DNA of 64,000 nt from Ruegeria halocynthiae (GTDB lineage Bacteria; Pseudomonadota; Alphaproteobacteria; Rhodobacterales; Rhodobacteraceae): the NCBI RefSeq assembly GCF_900106805.1, contig NZ_FNNP01000001.1, positions 124,001-188,000 of the forward strand. Direction: 5' to 3'. The translations under genes were made by a program, and so were the position numbers. The notes below the pieces were generated by a model. That model searched no databases, was not told the DNA's origin, and saw only the letters and a list, made by a program, of their open reading frames with translations. This document shows positions 1-7,224 of the stretch, piece after piece (position 1 is the stretch's first letter; the number at the start of each line of letters is the position of its first letter).

Positions 1-736
1 GGCCCTTTGGCCCGCTTACATTGTGGTCAGTTCCATATATACTCCCAGAAGAACCAAAATCCTGTTTAGCCTGCGAAGCATTGTTGGGATGGTGGGTCAC
101 TGAAAAGTGTAAGCTTCTAGTATCAAGTGCTCGGCGGGTCACCTCCTGTGGCAATGGTAGAGAATACAGCGCATCCGGGTTGATGCTCTGATAGCAGTCA
201 ACCACGTCGGTCTTGGCTAGGTAGACGTACCCGGAGTTCTGAAGCTGTTTGAGTTGTCTGGCGAGGTCATCGCGGCTTGCCCCGGGGATACCGAACAGTG
301 AGCCGTTAGGCGCGGTCTGTTGGTTAATCACTTCCCGGATCAGATACTGCGCGGCCTTCAGGGCAGGTGGCAGCACGCAGATAGGACGCGAAGACCTGTC
401 AGGTTTGGTCTTCGGATACCATCTGATCGGCGGATAGTCGGTCGCCCAAGCGTCCACCTGTCTGCTCAGTGCTCTAACCTGATCCGGGTCCGCGCTGCCG
501 CCCAGCGCCTTATATGCTGAGACGAGTTTAGCATGGGGTGATCGCAGGAAATCACGGGTAACAGGCTGAGGGCGTTTCCCGGACATGGTGGCGGAATGGA
601 TGGCTTCAGCCCTCTGGTGATAGACCTCATATGCCCAGCCAATTTCTCGGGACCATTTGCGGTCCATATGGAATTTTGAACCCAAGTTCATTATCGCCAT
701 GCGCTGGGCATTGGGAACTTCACAAGGATCAGACAT
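1..736 (-). CDS. reverse transcriptase-like protein, 3' end cut by the window
   Basis: I translated the minus strand by hand from the ATG at 736; 245 residues are visible and the frame stays open to the window edge. Residues 100-140 read like RT fingers (YPPIRWYPK, then RPICVLPP and a helix KAAQYLIREVI). Residues 148-154 (LFGIPGAS) sit where RTs carry their GFRPGRS-like loop. Residues 174-185 (AKTDVVDCYQSI) match RT motif A, with D177 as the likely first catalytic Asp. The visible part stops at GPKG, where a motif-B-like segment could begin, so the YxDD motif would lie outside. The gene follows four small genes of an integrase-borne element and starts 52 bases after the previous stop. Only 52 bases precede it, too few for a usual retron msr-msd. 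It could belong to a DGR, retron-like, abortive-infection or group II-type RT; the family cannot be decided here. Confidence 0.7.
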   Translation of the reverse strand, partial: MSDPCEVPNAQRMAIMNLGSKFHMDRKWSREIGWAYEVYHQRAEAIHSATMSGKRPQPVTRDFLRSPHAKLVSAYKALGGSADPDQVRALSRQVDAWATDYPPIRWYPKTKPDRSSRPICVLPPALKAAQYLIREVINQQTAPNGSLFGIPGASRDDLARQLKQLQNSGYVYLAKTDVVDCYQSINPDALYSLPLPQEVTRRALDTRSLHFSVTHHPNNASQAKQDFGSSGSIYGTDHNVSGPKG

Positions 737-788
737 GGTTTTTGCACCCGGGTTCAATTTTGCTTCGATGGGGAAATGAGTATGGTTA

Positions 789-1046
789 TCAGCGGGCGAT
801 TTGGCCCGCCGCTGAAACCTGTCTCAGATGGTGCAGAAAGACATTCCCGGCAGAGTGTGCAAGGACCAGTTTTTCTCCAAACTCAATATGCATCTTTGCG
901 GGGAATGCATCCTCCGGGTTATCAAAGTCGCTTTGCATCGTTTCGCGCAGGCCGTCGAGACGAACAAGGTATTCCGCTATTAGCGCTTGGAGCGCGTAGT
1001 TTTTCTGTTCGGTTTCAGCAGGATCATAAGGCATGTTTTTAGGCAT
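789..1046 (-). CDS. hypothetical protein of the RT/integrase element (85 aa)
   Basis: I do not recognise this 85-residue protein. It starts MPKNMPYDPAETEQ, looks mostly helical with a mixed acidic/basic middle, and has no signal peptide or membrane segment. It lies directly upstream of the reverse-transcriptase-like gene, 52 bases before its ATG, so the two are probably co-transcribed and it may be an accessory protein. A palindromic motif copy (1090-1107) lies 44 bases before its start and another (740-757) follows its stop. An overlapping open frame at 980-1207 on the same strand was judged less likely. Confidence 0.5.
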   Translation of the reverse strand: MPKNMPYDPAETEQKNYALQALIAEYLVRLDGLRETMQSDFDNPEDAFPAKMHIEFGEKLVLAHSAGNVFLHHLRQVSAAGQIAR

Positions 1047-1103
1047 GGGTTTTCCATTCTAGTTGGGTTGATCTGACAGGTAGGGATTGTTTTGCACCCG
1101 GGT

Positions 1104-1352
1104 TCAAACTGCGGGATCACCGTCCAATTCTTCGAACGTGAATTTGCACTCGTAAGTCTCTTCCACCTCGCCTGTGCTGAACTTGGTTTGAACCGGATCA
1201 ACAGCATATTTTTCGAGGTAGCGTTTTATTTCTGCGGAGACGGGCACAGCAACACCGTGTTTGAACACGATAAAGTCGTCCCGTGGGCCATTCGGAGTGC
1301 GCAGGCTGTATTTCCGCCCGCTTACAAGCATGGCGCTATATTTGGAATTCAT
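1104..1352 (-). CDS. hypothetical protein of the RT/integrase element (82 aa)
   Basis: This is an 82-residue unknown protein starting MNSKYSAMLVSGRKYSLR, with a predicted beta-rich N-terminal half and an acidic C-terminus. It sits 14 bases downstream of the 106-residue gene in the same direction, consistent with one transcript. Its TGA stop forms the first bases of the palindromic motif copy at 1090-1107. No catalytic motif is visible, and I cannot assign a function. Confidence 0.5.
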   Translation of the reverse strand: MNSKYSAMLVSGRKYSLRTPNGPRDDFIVFKHGVAVPVSAEIKRYLEKYAVDPVQTKFSTGEVEETYECKFTFEELDGDPAV

Positions 1353-1366
1353 CGTTGGTGCTCCCC

Positions 1367-1687
1367 TCAGCGGCTTCGCGTGCCGCCGAATGCGCGGGCG
1401 ATATTGCTGGAACTGTTTTGCGGCGCGGGCTTATCGCCCAGTGAGATGCCTAGACGGCTTTCGATGTCGTCTCGGCGGGCTGAACGTTCATCCTTTTTGA
1501 CGTTCTGTTTGTCCCGCCCAGCGCCGCCATGGCCGACACCGAACGCCGCTGCCGCGTTTCGTTGGGCGGTAATCTCGGTTGTTTCTGGTTTGGGCCTTTC
1601 CGGGGTGTCACTTGTGCGATTTGCCAAGCCCAACCGAGCTTTCATCGAGTTGTGGTTGAACCCGGGTTCATTTTTTAAAGAGGGCAT
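1367..1687 (-). CDS. hypothetical, low-complexity protein of the RT/integrase element (106 aa)
   Basis: This 106-residue protein is rich in Arg, Ala, Ser, Asp and Gly and looks largely disordered, with a charged stretch KDERSARRDDIESRLG near the middle. It has no membrane segment or enzyme motif. The palindrome at 1657-1670 lies inside the coding sequence and encodes the NEPGFN residues just after the start, so any regulator bound there could block transcription or early elongation. It sits between the AlpA-like gene and the 82-residue gene in the same orientation. It may be a nucleic-acid-binding accessory protein, but this is only a guess from composition. Confidence 0.45.
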   Translation of the reverse strand: MPSLKNEPGFNHNSMKARLGLANRTSDTPERPKPETTEITAQRNAAAAFGVGHGGAGRDKQNVKKDERSARRDDIESRLGISLGDKPAPQNSSSNIARAFGGTRSR

Positions 1688-1717
1688 GTTTGATTTTCCT
1701 TATTTTTTATTGGTGGA

Positions 1718-1924
1718 TTAGTCTTCACGGGCATCCGCGAATGCCTGCATTGCGGTGTCCACTTCATCGGCGAGCCAGAAAGATCGAGAGCCGATCTTGA
1801 TCGGTTTCGGCCACCGGCCATCTTTTATCAGCCGGTCACGAGTGCTTTTGCTAATCGGGCAGACTTCAAGTGTCTGAGTGCCGCTGAGGTACTTTTTGCT
1901 GAGATATTTTTTGTGAGCTAGCAT
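1718..1924 (-). CDS. AlpA-like excisionase/transcriptional regulator (68 aa)
   Basis: This is a short MerR/AlpA-type helix-turn-helix protein. The core CPISKSTRDRLIKDGRWPKPIKIG followed by RSFWLADEVDTAM has the hallmark AlpA order: a recognition helix, a W/FPxPIKIG wing, then a W-x-x-x-EV-D helix. AlpA proteins regulate integrase genes or act as excision factors in P4-like elements, which fits the integrase upstream on the same strand. An AGGA ribosome-binding site lies just before the ATG (aggatgcaccATG on the minus strand). The 113-base gap before it, containing an inverted repeat, is the best candidate for its promoter and operator. Confidence 0.8.
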   Translation of the reverse strand: MLAHKKYLSKKYLSGTQTLEVCPISKSTRDRLIKDGRWPKPIKIGSRSFWLADEVDTAMQAFADARED

Positions 1925-1985
1925 GGTGCATCCTGTGTCCCTTTAGTGTGTGTGGGGTCAGGATGACATACATCTGAGTAAATCA

Positions 1986-2020
1986 CTTTTAGGAAAAAAC
2001 TGGCGTTTCCCCTAAAAAAG
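1986..2020 (-). promoter_or_regulatory. inverted repeat between the 226-aa gene and the alpA-like gene
   Basis: TTTTAGG (1987-1993) pairs with CCTAAAA (2011-2017) around a 17-base centre, with further A/T pairing at the edges. It lies after the stop of the 226-residue gene and before the AlpA-like start. It could terminate the integrase transcript, since the minus strand shows T-rich flanks, or serve as an operator for AlpA. The sequence does not choose between these. Confidence 0.4.
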
Positions 2021-2037
2021 ATATTGCTTTAAAACAG

Positions 2038-2718
2038 TTATTTAAGGCCATTCATGCGAAGTTTGAGCATCGCGGTTACTCTTTCGTTCAACTCTGCGTA
2101 AGTCGGCATCTTATATCTTTGTGCTACAGCAGCCCCAGCGGAAATGTTCGTGGAAATCATGACTACTAACCCCGCTTTTTCCAGTTCCTGCCGAACAGCA
2201 TTCAGGGCTTGTACCGCCACTTCGGTTGCACTGGAACTGCCAGTAGGAGGTAAACCGAATTGGTCACTTACTGCTTCGGCAGTGTCGTAGATTGCTCGGT
2301 CTCGCAGGAATGTCTCTGGGCGCTTTAGGTCATGCTTGTCGTAGCCGACTTTGTCAGGGAATCGAATATCACGCCTCAAAACGCCGGAGATAAATTCCCG
2401 CATTTCACTCGGTAGTTTACTTTCACCCTCAAGGTAGTCTGAGCTTAACTCGCAAGCTAGCTTAAATGCCTCACGATGCCATGGTGCAACTCGAAGAAGT
2501 ACAGGCAAGTTGTCCGCTGGGATCGACCACTGCTTGCCATGGTGAACTTGTTCAATGTCTGATCGGTCGTAGTCCCACTGAAGCTTGTCGATAGAAATGC
2601 CTAACTCGTTAGTGAGCACGTAAGCAACAGGTCCGAACCAATCGTGTTTCGACCACATTACCCTTGGCTTAATGAACTCTTTGGCAAACTCAATTGGCGT
2701 GTCTAGCTGCTGGGTCAT
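2038..2718 (-). CDS. hypothetical protein translationally coupled to the integrase (226 aa)
   Basis: This 226-residue soluble protein starts MTQQLDTPIEFAKEF. Its ATG overlaps the integrase stop codon as ATGA, so it is almost certainly translated with the integrase. I see no enzyme motif or membrane segment. The C-terminal 60 residues look helical (VAVQALNAVRQELEKAG). Proteins of this kind are often annotated only as hypothetical beside alphaproteobacterial integrases. A role in recombination directionality or as element cargo is possible but unsupported. Confidence 0.6.
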   Translation of the reverse strand: MTQQLDTPIEFAKEFIKPRVMWSKHDWFGPVAYVLTNELGISIDKLQWDYDRSDIEQVHHGKQWSIPADNLPVLLRVAPWHREAFKLACELSSDYLEGESKLPSEMREFISGVLRRDIRFPDKVGYDKHDLKRPETFLRDRAIYDTAEAVSDQFGLPPTGSSSATEVAVQALNAVRQELEKAGLVVMISTNISAGAAVAQRYKMPTYAELNERVTAMLKLRMNGLK

Positions 2719-3866
2719 TTTGCCACCAATTTCACAACTTCCGCGCTCTGTCCGGTCACATGCTGCGCCCAGCGCTCCATAAGAACACGACGTTGCTCAA
2801 GGAAGTCCGTTCTGCGGTAAGTACGTTCCACCTTGCTACCGGTCTCGTGGGCCAGAGCCATCTCGGCGACTTCGCGAGGTGTATCGGTAGCCTCTGCGCA
2901 CCATGTACGGAAACTGGACCGGAACCCGTGGGGTCGCGCCTCTAATTCCTGACGCTCCATCAGGCGGGACATATTGGCATCGGAGATGACACCCTTGCGG
3001 ACATTGGGAAACAGGTAGCCGTCCCTTTCGAACGCTGCGGCTTGTTCAATAATGCGCTGGGCCTCACTGGACAGGGGTACATGAAACTCTTTGCCAGTCT
3101 TCATCTTGTCTGCCGGAATAACCCATGTGTCGCCGTGCAGTTCGTCCAGATGGATGAAACGTAACGGTCTGGACCGCACAGCGGTCAGGATCAGCAGCCG
3201 AAATGCGAGATGCGTGACCGATCCATCGTCTAGGCTTTCATAGAATGTAGGAACCTCGCCCCATGGCATTGCCGGGATGTTTTTGCGAACCTGACGGGAT
3301 TTGCCAAGTAGCGCTTTGGCTTTCATCGTGGCTTGAAGGTCTACATCAAGCCCCATTGCCGCCCCATGCCGGAAGACGATGCCCAGCCGGTTCATGGCTT
3401 TTTTTGCGGTCTCGCCCTTGGAGTGCCAGATCGGGGCGAGAGTGTTTTTGATGTCCTGTTGGTCTATCTCTTCAATCGGCACATTGCCAAGTTTGGGAAG
3501 AACATGCAGTTCCAGCGGCGAGAACCAACGCCCAGCCTTGCCATCGTCTTTTAACTCCGCCTGACGCGCCGCAAATGCTTCCTTTGCTACCACGGTCAAT
3601 GTGTGGTCGGCTTTGGCAGCTTCCCGGCGTATCCGTTCCCGTTCTTTGATCGGGTCTTTTCCCTGACGGGCGACGGCCCGCCATTTCTCGGCCTCTTCGC
3701 GGGCTTCTTTCAAAGAAACCGCTGACAGAGCGCCCAAACCCATTTCTCTGCGACGTCCGTGCACATGAACCCGAAGGAACCATTTGCCACCATCACCGTC
3801 TTTTTTGTGTAACCAGAGGCCCCCGCCATCGGAGTATTTGCCGGGTTGGGCGTTCTTCACCTGCAA
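2715..3866 (-). CDS. tyrosine recombinase (P4-type integrase with DUF4102-like N-terminus)
   Basis: This site-specific recombinase should integrate and excise the element. Residues 1-85 hold the arm-binding DUF4102-like domain (KYSDGGGLWL, GRRREMGLG). The core-binding domain spans about 90-190, and the catalytic domain carries R231 (LTAVRSRPLR), H313-x-x-R316 (HGFR), H340 (ALAHETG) and Y350 (VERTYRR), so the tetrad is intact. The TTG at 3866 is the first conventional start. However, the same frame runs upstream through PALNKLSSLQVKNA, which matches the family's usual N-terminus and is preceded by ACG at 3891-3893 where ATG is expected. The true protein may therefore start at ACG, or expression may be impaired. 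The next gene overlaps its stop. Confidence 0.9.
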   Translation of the reverse strand: MQVKNAQPGKYSDGGGLWLHKKDGDGGKWFLRVHVHGRRREMGLGALSAVSLKEAREEAEKWRAVARQGKDPIKERERIRREAAKADHTLTVVAKEAFAARQAELKDDGKAGRWFSPLELHVLPKLGNVPIEEIDQQDIKNTLAPIWHSKGETAKKAMNRLGIVFRHGAAMGLDVDLQATMKAKALLGKSRQVRKNIPAMPWGEVPTFYESLDDGSVTHLAFRLLILTAVRSRPLRFIHLDELHGDTWVIPADKMKTGKEFHVPLSSEAQRIIEQAAAFERDGYLFPNVRKGVISDANMSRLMERQELEARPHGFRSSFRTWCAEATDTPREVAEMALAHETGSKVERTYRRTDFLEQRRVLMERWAQHVTGQSAEVVKLVAK

Positions 3867-3893
3867 TGATGATAGCTTGTTGAGTGCTGGCGT

Positions 3894-4276
3894 TGGTCCA
3901 CCCTATGGTCCACCTTGTACTGTGAGGCACAGTGAACCATTCTGAAGCGGATGGAAACCATATTTACATGTTTTTAAATAGTTTTGTTGATACTTTGAGG
4001 CAACCTGAAACGTCCAGAGTTATGCGTGTTCAAGTCTTCAATGCAGTGTGGGGGCACCACTTTTCAATATTTTCAAAGAGTTATCCCGGTTGATAAAGCT
4101 GGAAGTGGAGCCTTTTGTTATGGATGTACGGTGACTCAAAGGCCTCTTTATGCGGGGTGAAGGTTACGCCCTAAGAGTCGCTGTGCCGTCTGAGTATCAA
4201 CCGACTCCGGGTATGAAAGAGATCGTCTGAGGTCTCGGTATTCAGGACTTGGCGAAAGCGTTGGTGCTTCAAAAAC
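3894..4276. other. non-coding boundary between the integrative element and the IS remnant
   Basis: I find no credible gene here. The first bases contain a near-duplicate ggtccaccctatggtccacc just before the integrase start. The attachment site is probably in this stretch, since integrases of this type lie next to att, but I cannot identify a tRNA 3' end or a direct repeat without the other end of the element. Base composition is more A/T-rich than the core genes to the right. Confidence 0.4.
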
Positions 4277-4799
4277 TAGGCTCAGGACCCATAAACGGCA
4301 TTGAGCTTGACTGATCTGTGTGATTCACGAACCCAAACGATTGGGGGCATGATGAGTAATCTGTTTTGATTGAGCGACGATCAGATGCTGCGGCTTGCGC
4401 CGTATTTTCCGAAGAGCCGGGGCAAACCTCGCGTTGATGATAAACGTGTATTGAGTGGTATTATATTTATAAACCGCAATGGGTTACGCTGGTGTGATGC
4501 ACCGGTAATCCCCCCTTCGGTGTATGGCTCGCCGAAGACACTCTACAACCGCTGAAAACGGTGGAGCGGCATGGGCATATTTGCTCGGATCATGGTCGGA
4601 CTGGCGGCTGAAGCGCCCGACAACAAAACAATCTCCATTGACGCGACCTATCTCAAGGCGCAACCGCACAGAGATCATGTTTGGTCGACTGAAAGACTGG
4701 CGGCGTGTCGCAACCCGCTATGACCGCTGCCCCAAGGTCTTCTTATCTGCAATAGCTCTCGCCGCAACAGCCATATTCTGGTTATGAGTCCTGAGCCTA
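4277..4799 (+). mobile_element. decayed IS5-family insertion sequence with both terminal inverted repeats
   Basis: The left end TAGGCTCAGGACCCATAA (4277-4294) and the reverse complement of the right end TAGGCTCAGGACTCATAA (4782-4799) match except at one base. They bracket a broken transposase gene whose stop codon overlaps the right repeat. At 523 bp the copy is well short of the roughly 850 bp usual for this group, from an internal deletion. The tips share TA, which may be part of the target duplication. It cannot move on its own. Confidence 0.85.
4352..4787 (+). pseudogene. IS5-family transposase, disrupted
   Basis: From the ATG at 4352 the frame reads MSNLF, a TGA, then LSDDQMLRLAPYFPK, RGKPRVDDKRVLSGIIF and INRNGLRWCDAP, the typical N-terminus of IS5/IS427-type transposases. 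A second stop occurs at 4553-4555. The expected text then continues (GMGIFARIMVGLAAEAPDNK, SIDATYLKAQP) before jumping, out of frame, to the C-terminal part NRTEIMFGRLKDWRRV and ALAATAIFWL, ending at 4787. The central region, including most of the DDE catalytic core, is deleted. Two stops, a frame change and a deletion make it clearly non-functional. Confidence 0.9.
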
Positions 4800-4815
4800 C
4801 GTTGCCCATTGCTGA

Positions 4816-5049
4816 AATCCCGTCAATGTTAAATCGTCAGAAGCAACGAATGCGGCTCAGGCATTGCAACCAACGTGGCGTGATCCCGAAGAGATCCATC
4901 CTGCGCAAAAAAGACGGTCTTTTGTCTTCAAGGCGGCAAAGAAAGTGTTGCCCCAAGGTTTCAAAGACATGATTAAGCCCGCACTACGGCGGTTTGGCTT
5001 GTTGGACACGCACGAAAAACCTCAGTTTTTAAATGAGAAGAAGAAATAG
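4816..5049 (+). pseudogene. 3' remnant of an unidentified gene next to the IS
   Basis: The open frame from 4816 to the TAG at 5047-5049 has protein-like composition (EEIHPAQKRRSFVFKAA, GFKDMIKPALRRFGLLD, then a Lys-rich end) but no start codon or ribosome-binding site at its beginning, only a TTG at 4864. It starts 16 bases after the IS right end, so I read it as the tail of a gene whose front was lost. I do not recognise the family. The following 250 bases up to 5302 hold nothing I can identify. Confidence 0.4.
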
Positions 5050-5302
5050 CACCATGGGCCTGCAGTCCGGTGGTGCGGCCTTATTTTAGACCGGTAGCGC
5101 AATACTGCGCCTCTACGCCAAGTTCAAAGTGAGCTGGCTGAGCAGCAATACCCACACTGCTTCGTTTGTCGCAAACGGTGTCAGGGGGCTTCGTTTCGCG
5201 GGCTGGAACTGAAAATACCGACATGCAGCGACGCGGAGCCGGGTCTTGATGGCTCTGCGCTCTCGCCTAGAAGGCCTGCATCCTCTGACCTGTCAGAACT
5301 GA

Positions 5303-5722
5303 TCAGCGCGAGGGTTCGTCTGCCACCTCATCAGAGGGTTTCAGCGACAGCGGCGGGTCCTGCGGTTGTTCCGAGATCGGGGCAGGGGCTGCGGGGGGGG
5401 CTGACAGAACGTCTTGTGGGCCGGGCACAGGGCGTGGCGTGGGGGCGCTGTCTTCTTCGGGTGGCGTCGGTTGTGGCGCTTCTCCGGCTGCCAGCGCACG
5501 ACGGAACACCAGCACATTGCGCCAGTTCGTGGTCGATCCGGTCAAGCCCGAACGCTCTTCGCTGGGCAGCAGTTCGGCGCGCTGATACTCCCAGCCATCC
5601 TGACCCATCTGGTTCAGCAATTGCTCGATCGAGGTGGCAAACCGGCCCTCGGGTGTTTTCACGCCTTTTGCCTTGGTGCCCTTTTGCGGAGCGGGGACAA
5701 CTTTGTATTCGTAACGCTGCAT
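5303..5722 (-). CDS. DUF4177 domain protein with proline-rich tail
   Basis: Residues 1-78 form a DUF4177 domain (MQRYEYKVVPAPQKG, QLLNQMGQDGWEYQRAELLP, NVLVFRR), a small fold of unknown function. The remaining 60 residues are disordered and rich in Pro, Ala, Ser and Glu, ending in an acidic stretch. No signal peptide or membrane segment is present. It is transcribed alone toward the IS remnant, with the peptidase T gene upstream on the same strand 111 bases away. The function is unknown. Confidence 0.8.
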   Translation of the reverse strand: MQRYEYKVVPAPQKGTKAKGVKTPEGRFATSIEQLLNQMGQDGWEYQRAELLPSEERSGLTGSTTNWRNVLVFRRALAAGEAPQPTPPEEDSAPTPRPVPGPQDVLSAPPAAPAPISEQPQDPPLSLKPSDEVADEPSR

Positions 5723-5833
5723 CGACTGGTCCTGTTAGCCTGACCTGAGCAAACTAACATTTTAACAGGCGGGTGAAAGCCAAGATCACGCCTGGGTGAA
5801 ATTTGTGCGCGAAATTCGGCCCGAACTGTTGCT

Positions 5834-7072
5834 TTATCCCCGCGCGGCCTTGCCGACCAGCGACAGGCACAGCTCGGTTGCCACCGCCATGTCCTGCACC
5901 GAAATCCACTCTAGCGGGCCGTGGATGCACTGCATACCGGTAAAGATATTGGGGCAGGGAGTGCCGAATTCTGTCAGGCGAGAGCCATCGGTGCCGCCCC
6001 GGATCGGGACGGATAGGGGCTCGATCCCCTGATCTCGACAGGCCTCGCGCGCCAGATCGACCGGGGTCATGTCCTTTTCCAGCCAATAGCGCATGTTGCG
6101 GTACTGGTGTGAAATCTCGCAGGTAATCTGCGCGCGTGGCTCGGTGGCCTGCACGGCAGCGCAGACCTGACTCACCAGATCGCCCTGTGCCTCCAGCGCG
6201 TCCATTTCAAAATCGCGCAGGATCAGCTTGACCTCCATCTCGGACGAGCCGCCGTTCATATCGGTGACGTGGATGAAGCCTTCGCGCTCGTCGGTCACTT
6301 CGGGCGTCATGGTGGCCTGAGGAAGCGTTTGCACGATCTTTGCTGCCAGATGCGCGGCATTCACCATCTTGCCCTTGGCCAGACCGGGGTGGATCGACAC
6401 GCCGGTGATCTTGATAACGGCACGATCGGCCGAGAAGCTCTCATATTCGATCTCACCGACTTCGCCCCCGTCCAGCGTATAGGCGAAATCCGCGCCCATG
6501 TCCTTGGGCAGTTGCTCGGTAACGCCGCGCCCGATTTCTTCATCCGGTGTAAAGGCGATGCGAATTGGGCCGTGGGGCACGTCCTTGTTTTCCAGAAGAT
6601 ACCGCGCCAGCGTCATCAAGATCGATACGCCCGCCTTGTCATCTGCCCCCAACAAGGTAGTGCCCGAGGCGGTGATCAGATCATGCCCGATCTTTTCAGC
6701 CAGATAGGGGTGGTCTTCGGGCGACAATACCAGCTCGGGGTCATCGGGAAAGGTAATCGCACCGCCATTATATCCATTGATCACCCGCGGCTTGACGCCA
6801 GTCGCGTTGAACTGAGGTGCCGTGTCCACATGTGCCAGAAACCCGATGGTCGGACCCTCTGTCGTGCCGGGAATCGTCGCCATCACAACACTGTCGCCGG
6901 TCATCTTCACGTCCCTAGCGCCGATCTCTGTCAGCTCCTGCTGCAGCAGGTTCAGCATGTCCATCTGGATCACACTGCTGGGGGTTGATGGCGAGGTCTC
7001 ATCGCTCTGACTGTCGATGGCGGCATAGCGCACCAGCCGGGTTTCCAGTTCCTGATCAAACCGATTTTTCAT
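5834..7072 (-). CDS. pepT: peptidase T (tripeptide aminopeptidase)
   Basis: This cytoplasmic di-zinc M20B peptidase removes the N-terminal residue of tripeptides. Metal-site residues are in place: H81 and D83 in LAHVDTAP, D144 in LGADDK, the catalytic E178 and ligand E179 in TPDEEIG, and D201 in TLDGGE; the C-terminal His lies in QCIHGP. At 412 residues it has the family's normal length. Between the metal-binding halves lies the usual dimerisation domain (ITGVSIHPGLAKGKMVNA). It stands alone with the same orientation as gatB. Confidence 0.93.
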   Translation of the reverse strand: MKNRFDQELETRLVRYAAIDSQSDETSPSTPSSVIQMDMLNLLQQELTEIGARDVKMTGDSVVMATIPGTTEGPTIGFLAHVDTAPQFNATGVKPRVINGYNGGAITFPDDPELVLSPEDHPYLAEKIGHDLITASGTTLLGADDKAGVSILMTLARYLLENKDVPHGPIRIAFTPDEEIGRGVTEQLPKDMGADFAYTLDGGEVGEIEYESFSADRAVIKITGVSIHPGLAKGKMVNAAHLAAKIVQTLPQATMTPEVTDEREGFIHVTDMNGGSSEMEVKLILRDFEMDALEAQGDLVSQVCAAVQATEPRAQITCEISHQYRNMRYWLEKDMTPVDLAREACRDQGIEPLSVPIRGGTDGSRLTEFGTPCPNIFTGMQCIHGPLEWISVQDMAVATELCLSLVGKAARG

Positions 7073-7187
7073 GGATGCTCACCTCTCTGACTTGCGGGGA
7101 TGAGAATGCGCATTCGGGCGCAGAGTCAAGCTGAAGGCCTGCCCCAATATCGTACCGAATGTTAATCTTTCATTATGTACAAGTCAG

Positions 7188-7210
7188 ACAAACCCCTGTC
7201 TGGGGTTTGT
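7188..7210 (-). terminator. hairpin downstream of gatB
   Basis: ACAAACCCC (7188-7196) pairs perfectly with GGGGTTTGT (7202-7210) over a five-base loop, 14 bases after the gatB stop codon. No long T-run follows on the minus strand, so it may act as a weak or factor-assisted terminator or as an mRNA 3'-end stabiliser. Confidence 0.5.
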
Positions 7211-7224
7211 ACAACTCGGAAGAT

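Larger units (their letters stand above)
678..1671. repeat. four copies of a GAACCCGGGTTC-type palindromic motif
   Basis: Copies lie at 678-689 (gaacccaagttc), 740-757, 1090-1107 and 1657-1670. The second and third share the 18-mer ttttgcacccgggttcaa. The fourth is the perfect palindrome tgaacccgggttca. On the minus strand they fall, in order, within the first 20 codons of the RT-like gene, just before its ATG, at the stop codon of the 82-residue gene, and near the start of the 106-residue gene. Operator sites for an element-encoded dimeric protein are one reading; short mobile palindromes are another. Confidence 0.6.

Noticed and set aside
1..788. Canonical retron with an msr-msd RNA just before the RT
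   Set aside because: Only 52 bases separate the previous stop and the RT start, too short for the usual folded RNA; a template located elsewhere cannot be excluded.
980..1207. Open frame of 75 codons on the minus strand overlapping two small genes
   Set aside because: It overlaps the 85- and 82-residue frames, has Lys/Pro/Thr-rich text with no domain look, and would contain the palindromic motif; the alternative frames fit the gene spacing better.
1092..1721. Long plus-strand frame (209 codons) across the element's small genes
   Set aside because: It runs antisense to three consistently oriented genes, has Cys/Arg/Ser-rich composition typical of shadow frames and no ribosome-binding site.
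4015..4060. tRNA 3' end as integration target (gttcaagtc ... gggggcacca)
   Set aside because: The bases around the TTCAAGT loop do not pair as a T-stem, and no acceptor or anticodon arm is found upstream.
6269..6988. 239-codon plus-strand frame antisense to pepT
   Set aside because: It mirrors the pepT coding frame and is His/Gly/Arg-rich; pepT on the other strand has full catalytic motifs.
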